Assembly: GCA_030630445.1 (NCBI GenBank)
Contig: DAOVNC010000073.1
Location: 1-11,294 of the forward strand
Direction: 5' to 3'
Length of the DNA stretch: 11,294 nt
DNA from: Kiritimatiellales bacterium
GTDB taxonomy: Bacteria; Verrucomicrobiota; Kiritimatiellia; Kiritimatiellales; Pontiellaceae
Shown here one piece after another: positions 5,898-11,294 of this stretch. How positions within the stretch are numbered: the stretch's first letter is position 1; every line of letters starts with the position of its first letter. The notes under the pieces are model-generated. The model made no database searches. It worked only from the letters and a program-made list of their open reading frames with translations, and had not been told where the DNA came from. The position numbers were made by a program, and so were the translations under genes.

Positions 5898-7279
5898 AAT
5901 ATTGGATCGTTGCTTTTGCTTTGTTTGCGCTGGGCGTTTCGGCGGAAGTGCATTTTGCGAACGGCATCAAGATTGGCGAGGTCGATCAAGACTCGGCGAT
6001 GGTCTGGACGCGCCTGACTCGCAATCCCGCGTTGAATATCGCCGGCGCGAGGTTCAAAAAAGTGAAAGCGCACGGGGTTCCGGCATCGGCGCAACTTCCA
6101 GAAGGAAAGACGCTCGCCGATATGGAGGGTGCGGTGCCGGGGGCTCCGGGCGAAGTACGCGTTGTTTGGCAAGCCAAGGGCGGGAAACCGGTTTCCAGCG
6201 ATTGGGTAAAGGTGGGGGCGGAGACGGATTTTTCCCATCGGTTCGATTTGTCGGGATTGTCACCAGCCACGGAATATACCGTGAAGGTGGAGGCCAGGGA
6301 AGGGAGATCGTTTGCGGGAAGCTTTAGGACGGCCCCGCAGATAGATGCTGTTGTTCCGATTACCTTTGCCGTGGTGACGGGTCAGGATTTCGCTCGCCGG
6401 GATGATCTAGCCAAGGGGCATAAAATCTACCCGCAAATGCAGCGGTTCGGTTTGGACTTCTTTGTCCATACCGGTGACATTGAATACTACGACAAACCGC
6501 GCCCCTTCGCCACCAACCTGGAGTTTGCCCGGTTCAAGATGACGCGCATGTATGGCCTGCCGAATTTGGTGGAGTTTCACCGGAACACGCCGAGCTATTT
6601 CATCAAGGACGACCACGACACCACCAAGAACGACGCCTGGCCGGGACAGGGTTATGGCGAGCTGACATGGGTTCAAGGGGTGGAGATTTTTCGCGAGCAG
6701 TTCCCTGTGCTGGGAAAAAACTATCGCACTATTCGCTGGGGGAAGGATCTTCAAATCTGGCTGGTGGAAGGACGTGATTTTCGCAGTCCCAACGACATGC
6801 CCGATGGGCCTGAAAAGAGCATCTGGGGCAGGGAGCAGAAGGAATGGTTCTTCCGCACGGCCAAGGAATCCGACGCCGTATTCAAGGTGATCATCAGCCC
6901 GACGCCCATTGTCGGCCCCGACCGGGGGAGCAAAAACGACAACCACGCCAACGAAGGCTTTACGCATGAAGGCGACGAAGTCCGCAAATTCATTGCGGCG
7001 CAGAAAAACATGTTCGTGGCTTGCGGCGATCGCCATTGGCAGTATGTTTCGGTCGATGCCGAAACCGGGGTGAAGGAGTTTTCCTGTGGCCCGACTTCCG
7101 ACAAGCATGCCGGTGGATGGAGCAACGATCAGCTTTTTCCGGAACACCGGTATTTGAATGTGCAGGGTGGATTCATGACTATTACGGTCGAGCGCAGGGA
7201 CGGAGTGCCGGTTCTGCTTGCCCGCCATTACGATGTAGATGGGAACCTCTGCAACGAAGATGTGAATATGGGGAAATAG
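5894..7279 (+). CDS. Exported PhoD-like metallophosphoesterase
   Basis: PhoD-type enzymes are secreted phosphatases or phosphodiesterases with a metal centre. The 461-residue product starts with a signal peptide (MKYWIVAFALFALGVSA, likely cut after A17). It continues with an N-terminal beta-sandwich-like part (about 20-147, ending LSPATEYTVKV...FRTAP) and a metallophosphatase domain with VHTGDIEYYD (191-200), DDHD (239-242) and GDRHWQ (378-383). At the position where PhoD relatives have a Ser-Cys-Gln motif, this protein has VTGQDF (161-166), so the iron-binding Cys appears to be Gly163. Substrate and activity are therefore uncertain. Its ATG overlaps the larC TGA by 4 nt, implying translational coupling. 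The esterase gene follows after 19 nt. Confidence 0.85.
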   Translation: MKYWIVAFALFALGVSAEVHFANGIKIGEVDQDSAMVWTRLTRNPALNIAGARFKKVKAHGVPASAQLPEGKTLADMEGAVPGAPGEVRVVWQAKGGKPVSSDWVKVGAETDFSHRFDLSGLSPATEYTVKVEAREGRSFAGSFRTAPQIDAVVPITFAVVTGQDFARRDDLAKGHKIYPQMQRFGLDFFVHTGDIEYYDKPRPFATNLEFARFKMTRMYGLPNLVEFHRNTPSYFIKDDHDTTKNDAWPGQGYGELTWVQGVEIFREQFPVLGKNYRTIRWGKDLQIWLVEGRDFRSPNDMPDGPEKSIWGREQKEWFFRTAKESDAVFKVIISPTPIVGPDRGSKNDNHANEGFTHEGDEVRKFIAAQKNMFVACGDRHWQYVSVDAETGVKEFSCGPTSDKHAGGWSNDQLFPEHRYLNVQGGFMTITVERRDGVPVLLARHYDVDGNLCNEDVNMGK

Positions 7280-7298
7280 GAAAACCAAACGGAGATGG

Positions 7299-8855
7299 AT
7301 GATGCGTAGATTATTTGTATTGCTGGCCGTATTGGCTATTGGAACTTCGGGTTATGCCGAGTTGAAGCTGGCGGCACTCTTCTCGGATGGAATGGTGCTG
7401 CAACGCGATCAGAAGGTCGCTGTGTGGGGCTGGGCGGATCCCGGTGCCGAGGTAACGGTTTCTTTTTCCGGCAAGGATAAAACCGTAAAGGCGGATGCGT
7501 CCGGAGCGTTCATGGTTCGCCTCGGGAAAATGAAAGCCTCCGCTCGACCCCGCTCGCTGAAGGTGGTGTCCGGTGCGGAATCGGCGAAAGTGAAAAATGT
7601 GCTCATCGGCGAAGTTTGGCTTTGTTCCGGCCAATCAAATATGCAAATGGCCGTGAACAGGGCAGATGATTTTGACAAGGAACAGGCTGCGGCCAACCAC
7701 CCGTTGATTCGTATGTTCCTAACCGACCTGAAAGCCAATACCGAGCTGCAAAAGGACTGCACCGGTTCTTGGAAGGTTTGCACACCCGGCAATGTGGGAG
7801 CCTTTTCTGCCACCGCATACTTCTTTGGCCGCGAGATCCAGCAGGATTTAGACGTTCCTGTCGGACTGATCCGCTCTTGCTGGGGCGGAACACGCGTCGA
7901 GTCGTGGAGCCCAATGGCATCGATGGAACAGTACCCGCCGGTTGTGGAATACAAGGCCGCAGAAGATGCCAAGGCTGCTAAATTTGATGCGGCGGCGGAA
8001 GAGGCGCGCTATTCGAAGGCACTGGATGCATGGAAAGTAAAGGTGAAGACCGCCAAGGCCGATGGAAAGAAGCAACCGCGCCGCCCGAAAAAGAAAATCC
8101 ATCCGCACCAATCGCAGAACTATCCGGCCAATCTCTATAACGCCATGATCAACCCGCTTGTTCCCTATGGCATGCGCGGCGCAATCTGGTATCAGGGAGA
8201 GGCAAACACGAAGTCGATCGAGCAGTCGATTCTCTATCGCGACCTGCTTGAAAACATGGTGGTTCAGTGGCGCAAGGACTGGGACGACGATTTCCCGTTC
8301 TATGCGGTTCAGTTGGTCAACTTCAAAGCACCTCAACAGAAACCGGTGGAGGACTCCGGCTGGGCATTCATCCGCGAAAGTTTCCTCAAGTTCCACAAGG
8401 AGGTTCCAAATGCTGGAATCGCCATCACGATCGATGTGGGCATGGAAAAAAACATTCACCCGACCAACAAGCAGGCCGTGGGCTATCGCCTCGCGCAGCA
8501 GGCGCTGGCCAAAACCTATAAAAAGGATGTTGTGGCAGGCGGCCCGATCTACAAATCAATGGAGAAAGATGGCAACAAGATCATTATCACGTTCGACGAT
8601 ATCGGTTCCGGCCTCGTTGAGCAGGGCGGGGATCCTCTCAAAACCTTCGCCATCGCGGGTGCGGACAAACAGTTTGTTTTCGCCCGAACAGCGATTGTTG
8701 GCGATACCGTGGTGGTCAGTTCATCCGAAATTTCCGACCCGGTGGCTGTTCGCTATGCGTGGGCAAACAATCCGGTGGGTTGCAACCTCTCCAACAAAGA
8801 GGGCTTTCCGGCTTCGCCGTTCCGCACCGACGACTGGCCGCCAGCCACCGAATAG
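7299..8855 (+). CDS. Exported sialate O-acetylesterase family hydrolase (SGNH, DUF303)
   Basis: This family removes O-acetyl groups from sialic acids or other acetylated glycans outside the cytoplasm. The 518-residue product has a signal peptide (cut likely after A20), a beta-rich N-terminal part starting ALFSDGMVLQRDQKVAVWG (26-44), the nucleophile block WLCSGQSNMQM (107-117, candidate Ser113), WGGTRVESW (195-203), the oxyanion/Gly block WYQGEANT (297-304), and a catalytic Asp/His block DVGMEKNIHPTNKQAVGYRL (379-398, H387). A Lys/Ala-rich stretch (about 220-268) looks like a helical insert. ATGs at 7299 and 7302 are both possible; GGAG (7291-7294) is better spaced from the second (7 nt). Likely cotranscribed with the PhoD-like gene. 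The natural substrate is not shown. Confidence 0.92.
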   Translation: MMRRLFVLLAVLAIGTSGYAELKLAALFSDGMVLQRDQKVAVWGWADPGAEVTVSFSGKDKTVKADASGAFMVRLGKMKASARPRSLKVVSGAESAKVKNVLIGEVWLCSGQSNMQMAVNRADDFDKEQAAANHPLIRMFLTDLKANTELQKDCTGSWKVCTPGNVGAFSATAYFFGREIQQDLDVPVGLIRSCWGGTRVESWSPMASMEQYPPVVEYKAAEDAKAAKFDAAAEEARYSKALDAWKVKVKTAKADGKKQPRRPKKKIHPHQSQNYPANLYNAMINPLVPYGMRGAIWYQGEANTKSIEQSILYRDLLENMVVQWRKDWDDDFPFYAVQLVNFKAPQQKPVEDSGWAFIRESFLKFHKEVPNAGIAITIDVGMEKNIHPTNKQAVGYRLAQQALAKTYKKDVVAGGPIYKSMEKDGNKIIITFDDIGSGLVEQGGDPLKTFAIAGADKQFVFARTAIVGDTVVVSSSEISDPVAVRYAWANNPVGCNLSNKEGFPASPFRTDDWPPATE

Positions 8856-8868
8856 CCCCAAAACCCGT

Positions 8869-8897
8869 TTGCGTTTTAGAACTCCCCGGATTATCTT
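8869..8897 (+). promoter_or_regulatory. Candidate promoter for hisF
   Basis: TTGCGT (8869-8874) and TATCTT (8892-8897) are 17 bp apart, just after the esterase stop. The predicted start of transcription (about 8904) falls in the loop of the hairpin at 8883-8922, giving a leader of about 25 nt. The match to consensus is modest. Confidence 0.3.
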
Positions 8898-8922
8898 CAA
8901 TCTCCTTTGAAGTAATCGGGGA
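8883..8922 (+). terminator. Hairpin covering the hisF ribosome site; possible terminator of the upstream operon
   Basis: TCCCCG-g-ATTA-t-CTTCAA (8883-8900, two bulged bases) pairs with TTGAAGTAATCGGGGA (8907-8922) around the 6-nt loop TCTCCT, giving 16 base pairs. The right arm contains GGGGA (8918-8922), the best ribosome site for hisF, 6 nt before its ATG. TTTCTT follows the stem (8923-8928), so it may work as an intrinsic terminator for the esterase transcript, as a cover on hisF translation, or both. The structure is read by eye. Confidence 0.6.
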
Positions 8923-8928
8923 TTTCTT

Positions 8929-9687
8929 ATGTTGGCAAAACGAATTATTCCGTGTCTGGACGTGACCGGCGGACGTGTGGTTAAAGGCGTAAACTTTGTG
9001 GATTTGCGCGACGCAGGCGATCCGGTGGAATGCGCCAAGGCCTATGAAGCGCAGGGCGCGGACGAACTGACCTTCCTCGACATCACGGCGTCGAGCGACG
9101 GTCGCGACACGATGGTCGATATTGTCCGCCGTTGCGCGGAGCAGGTCTTCATGCCGCTGACCGTCGGCGGGGGAATCCGCACCCCGGTCGATGTGCGCAA
9201 CATGCTCAAAGCGGGAGCCGACAAAGTTTCGTTCAATACGGCGGCAATCACCAATCCCGATATTCTCAACGAATGCTCGGATATGTTTGGTTCGCAATGC
9301 ACGGTGCTGGCGATCGATGCGCGCCGGAACGGCGATGGAACCTGGGGCGTGTTCACCCACGGTGGCCGCAACCCGACTAAGCTCGACGCGATCAAATGGG
9401 CGATTGAAGGCACGCAGCGCGGCGCGGGAGAAATCCTGCTCACCAGCATGGATGCCGATGGCACCAAAGATGGCTACGACCTTGAACTTACCCGCGCCAT
9501 TTCCGATGCCGTCGGGGTGCCCGTCATCGCCTCCGGCGGTGCGGGGACGTTGGAGCATTTGGCCGAGGCCGTTACCATCGGGAAAGCCGATGCGGTATTG
9601 GCGGCTTCCATTTTCCACTTTGGCGAATTCACGATCCGCGAAGTAAAGGAATACATGCGCGATCAAGGAATCGAAATGCGGTTGTAA
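8929..9687 (+). CDS. hisF: Imidazole glycerol phosphate synthase, cyclase subunit HisF
   Basis: HisF joins PRFAR with ammonia supplied by its glutaminase partner HisH, making imidazole glycerol phosphate and AICAR in histidine synthesis. The 252-residue product is a standard (beta/alpha)8 barrel with MLAKRIIPCLDV at the start (catalytic D11), LTVGGGIRT (78-85) and CTVLAIDA (124-131, catalytic D130). Later come SMDADGTKDGYDLEL and IASGGAGTLEHL, which form the phosphate-binding and C-terminal barrel ends. Both catalytic aspartates fall at the same numbers as in the well-studied Thermotoga enzyme. GGGGA lies 6 nt before the ATG. hisI follows after 91 nt; hisH is not in the window. The long minus-strand frame over this gene is a shadow. 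Confidence 0.98.
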   Translation: MLAKRIIPCLDVTGGRVVKGVNFVDLRDAGDPVECAKAYEAQGADELTFLDITASSDGRDTMVDIVRRCAEQVFMPLTVGGGIRTPVDVRNMLKAGADKVSFNTAAITNPDILNECSDMFGSQCTVLAIDARRNGDGTWGVFTHGGRNPTKLDAIKWAIEGTQRGAGEILLTSMDADGTKDGYDLELTRAISDAVGVPVIASGGAGTLEHLAEAVTIGKADAVLAASIFHFGEFTIREVKEYMRDQGIEMRL

Positions 9688-9763
9688 ACCGCGAATGAAC
9701 GCAAATGAACACGAATCTATGAGAAAAATGAAATTAGCGTCTATTAGCGTTAATTCGCGGTTT
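9686..9763. repeat. Decamer-based imperfect inverted repeat between hisF and hisI
   Basis: The left arm (9686-9718) and the complement of the right arm (9731-9763) match at 26 of 33 positions, with an 11-bp perfect outer stem AAACCGCGAAT/ATTCGCGGTTT. Each arm is made of three 10-nt units: CGCGAATGAA, CGCAAATGAA, CACGAATCTA on the left, and ATTAGCGTCT, ATTAGCGTTA, ATTCGCGGTT on the right. The element begins inside the hisF stop codon and ends 3 nt before the hisI ribosome site. It resembles the dispersed (A)CGCGAATNAA-type intergenic repeats seen in many bacteria. Confidence 0.8.
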
Positions 9764-9766
9764 AAA

Positions 9767-9772
9767 AAGGAG
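9767..9772 (+). promoter_or_regulatory. Shine-Dalgarno that decides the hisI start
   Basis: AAGGAG lies 6 nt before the ATG at 9779. The in-frame ATG at 9695 would add 28 residues encoded by the inverted repeat and has no such site, so the 9779 start is preferred. Confidence 0.8.
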
Positions 9773-9778
9773 AAGACG

Positions 9779-10192
9779 ATGAGCAAGGAATTGGAAGAAG
9801 GATTGGTGTTGGATCTGGACTGGAACAAGCTGGAAAAGGCCGTCGAAGGCACGAAGGGGATTATTCCCGTGGCCGTGCAGCATGCCGATACGAAGGAGGT
9901 CATTCTGGTGGCCTACATCAATCAGATAGCCTTCGAGGAATCGCTCAAACGCAAGATGCTCGTGCTCTGGAGTTCATCGCGCCAGGAGTTGTGGGTGAAG
10001 GGTCTAACCTCCGGTGAAACCTTCGAGCTGCTCGACGCCTACGTCAACTGCGAGCAAAACTCGCTCCTGTTCATCGTGCGCCCGAACCGCGGCGGCATCT
10101 GCCACACCAAGAACCAGAAGGGCGAGCCGCGCAACTGCTACTACCGCCAGATCAACCTCGACACCTCGGCGCTTGAAAACATCGACACGTAG
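9779..10192 (+). CDS. hisI: Phosphoribosyl-AMP cyclohydrolase HisI (variant metal site)
   Basis: HisI opens the adenine ring of PR-AMP to give ProFAR, the third step of histidine synthesis. The 137-residue product shows the family core: IPVAVQHADTKEVILVAYIN (29-48), then WSSSRQELWVKGLTSG (64-79), and cysteine positions C91, C108 (in ICHTKN) and C120 (in NCYYR), which match the zinc ligands of the family. The usual D-C-D-x-D motif that binds magnesium reads N-C-E-Q-N here (90-94), so two Asp are Asn and one is Glu. There is no fused HisE pyrophosphohydrolase domain. It lies downstream of hisF across the decamer repeat. The fold assignment is firm; full activity is likely but not proven by the sequence. 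Confidence 0.9.
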   Translation: MSKELEEGLVLDLDWNKLEKAVEGTKGIIPVAVQHADTKEVILVAYINQIAFEESLKRKMLVLWSSSRQELWVKGLTSGETFELLDAYVNCEQNSLLFIVRPNRGGICHTKNQKGEPRNCYYRQINLDTSALENIDT

Positions 10193-10327
10193 ACGAGGCA
10201 TCTTGCCTCGTTGGGAATGGGCTTGTGCATTACTTCGGCATTGCAATGGATAGAGACGGTTTGAGCTTTTCCAGAACGAGGCTGGCGCGAAGCCATTCTG
10301 GAGGAACGACAGGTCACCCTCGTCTAC
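10189..10327. repeat. Structured intergenic block with 10-bp terminal inverted repeats
   Basis: GTAGACGAGG (10189-10198) and CCTCGTCTAC (10318-10327) are exact inverted repeats bounding 139 bp. Inside are ACGAGGCA-TCT-TGCCTCGT (10193-10211, perfect 8-bp stem), the 10-bp palindrome CATTGCAATG (10239-10248), and a hairpin with stems TCCAGAA/TTCTGGA (10270-10276, 10296-10302) and GGCT/AGCC (10280-10283, 10291-10294). The left end overlaps the hisI stop codon and the right end lies 3 nt before the next gene's ribosome site. There is no open frame of note inside. It may be a small non-autonomous mobile element, a REP-like unit or a structured RNA leader. Confidence 0.7.
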
Positions 10328-10339
10328 ACTAGGAGAATT

Positions 10340-11294
10340 ATGCAAATAAAGATCAACGATTTAATGCAGCAGAGCGGCGTGAAGTTCGGCACCAGCGGCG
10401 CGCGCGGGCTGGCCGTGGAAATGACTGATCGGGTCTGCTACACCTATGCCAAGGGTTTTCTCCAATATCTGGAAGAATCCGGCGAGCTGAAAAAGAACGG
10501 CGTGTCGGTGATGATTGCTGGCGATCTGCGCCCCAGCACACCGCGTATCATGGCGGCAGTGGCCAAGGCCGTTTCCGACATGGGCTATGCACCGGTCAAC
10601 TGCGGCTATATCCCTTCTCCGGCTGTGGCGCTCTACGGGCTGGAAAACGCCTGCCCTTCCATCATGGTGACGGGCAGCCACATCCCGGCCGACCGCAACG
10701 GAATCAAGTTTAACAAGTGCATTGGCGAAATCCTCAAGTATGACGAGGAGCAGATCCGCGAACAGGTGGTTGAAGTCGATGATTTCATTTTTGACGGTTC
10801 TCCATTCGGATTGCCGGAAGAAAACATTGATGCCCGGATCAACTATGTGAATCGCTATACGAAAACCTTCTCCTCGGATTGCCTTGGCGGGAAGAAGATC
10901 GGCATCTACCAGCATTCCGCGGTCGGCCGTGACATGCTCATTGAAATCTTTTCCGCCCTCGGCGCGGACGTTACGCCACTAGGCTTCTCCGATACCTTCA
11001 TTCCGGTCGATACCGAAGCGATCCGTCCGGAAGATGTGAAACTGGCGCGCGAGTGGTCGGCCGAGAATGGGTTCGATACGATTCTCTCCACTGATGGCGA
11101 TAGCGACCGCCCGCTGATTAGCGATGAAAAAGGTGAATGGCTGCGCGGTGATGTCGCATGCATTCTGGCGGCCAAATATTTAGGCGCCGATTCCGCCAGC
11201 ACGCCAGTGAGTTGCAATACCGCTCTCGAGAAGTGCGGCTGGTTTGCGGACATCCGCCGCACCATGATTGGTTCTCCGTTTGTGGTGGCCTCCA
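10340..11294 (+). CDS. Phosphohexomutase (phosphomannomutase/phosphoglucomutase type), N-terminal part, runs off right edge
   Basis: Enzymes of the alpha-D-phosphohexomutase superfamily interconvert hexose 1- and 6-phosphates, feeding nucleotide sugars for polysaccharides and envelope glycans. The 318 visible codons contain KFGTSGARG (15-23), the active-site loop TGSHIPADRNGIKF (111-124, phosphoserine S113), and the metal loop STDGDSDRP (250-258; D252, D254, D256). Domains 1 and 2 and the start of domain 3 are present; the sugar-binding loop and domain 4 lie beyond the window. The TGSHIP loop fits phosphomannomutase-like members more than GlmM, where TASHNP is usual, but the substrate cannot be fixed without the sugar loop. 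AGGAG (10331-10335) is 4 nt before the ATG. Confidence 0.93.
   Translation, partial: MQIKINDLMQQSGVKFGTSGARGLAVEMTDRVCYTYAKGFLQYLEESGELKKNGVSVMIAGDLRPSTPRIMAAVAKAVSDMGYAPVNCGYIPSPAVALYGLENACPSIMVTGSHIPADRNGIKFNKCIGEILKYDEEQIREQVVEVDDFIFDGSPFGLPEENIDARINYVNRYTKTFSSDCLGGKKIGIYQHSAVGRDMLIEIFSALGADVTPLGFSDTFIPVDTEAIRPEDVKLAREWSAENGFDTILSTDGDSDRPLISDEKGEWLRGDVACILAAKYLGADSASTPVSCNTALEKCGWFADIRRTMIGSPFVVAS

Noticed and set aside
9695..9778. N-terminal extension of HisI by 28 residues
   Set aside because: The codons come from the decamer inverted repeat and the strong ribosome site points to 9779.
8716..9903. A 395-codon minus-strand open frame over hisF
   Set aside because: It spans a gene with complete HisF catalytic motifs and crosses the intergenic repeats; long antisense frames are common in GC-rich coding DNA.
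10213..10339. Riboswitch upstream of the phosphohexomutase gene
   Set aside because: Hairpins exist, but I could not match them to any known riboswitch consensus, and the terminal inverted repeats fit a repeat element better.

Overview
The window is chromosomal bacterial DNA, fairly GC-rich and gene-dense, with twelve protein genes. Ten are complete and two run off the ends. I see no rRNA, tRNA, CRISPR array, transposase or phage gene. The mix of a standard housekeeping set with two exported proteins (a PhoD-like metallophosphoesterase and a sialate-O-acetylesterase-family hydrolase), plus many palindromic repeats between genes, suggests the PVC superphylum, perhaps Kiritimatiellota (Pontiella-like). 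This placement is inferred from gene style; no marker in the window proves it.

Left part (1-3838): the start of smc reads left, off the window edge, and diverges from infA (IF-1). infA is followed after only 6 nt by a neurotransmitter:sodium symporter family transporter. The transporter converges on purN (GAR formyltransferase, minus strand) across a 40-nt gap filled by tandem hairpins. purN in turn diverges from dut (dUTPase), so two nucleotide-metabolism genes share an intergenic region.

Middle part (3839-8855): after a mirrored heptad-repeat hairpin come radC, larC (maturation of the nickel-pincer nucleotide cofactor), a PhoD-like exported metallophosphoesterase whose start overlaps the larC stop by 4 nt, and an exported sialate O-acetylesterase-like hydrolase. 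Spacing suggests one transcription unit from larC through the esterase, possibly from radC.

Right part (8856-11294): hisF and hisI catalyse two steps of histidine synthesis (HisI makes ProFAR, HisF is the cyclase of IGP synthase). They are separated by a decamer-based inverted repeat. A 139-bp structured block with 10-bp terminal inverted repeats follows hisI, and then the N-terminal two-thirds or so of a phosphohexomutase (phosphomannomutase/phosphoglucomutase type) runs off the right edge.

The most unusual content lies between the genes: at least five gaps carry symmetric repeat or hairpin elements. Three hairpins with 3-nt loops sit at, or a few bases after, a stop codon. At protein level, HisI has lost the usual Asp triad (N-C-E-Q-N in place of D-C-D-x-D), and the PhoD-like protein lacks the Cys expected at the iron site. 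No complete new multi-gene system is evident; the larC-PhoD-esterase cluster and the repeat families are the best leads.
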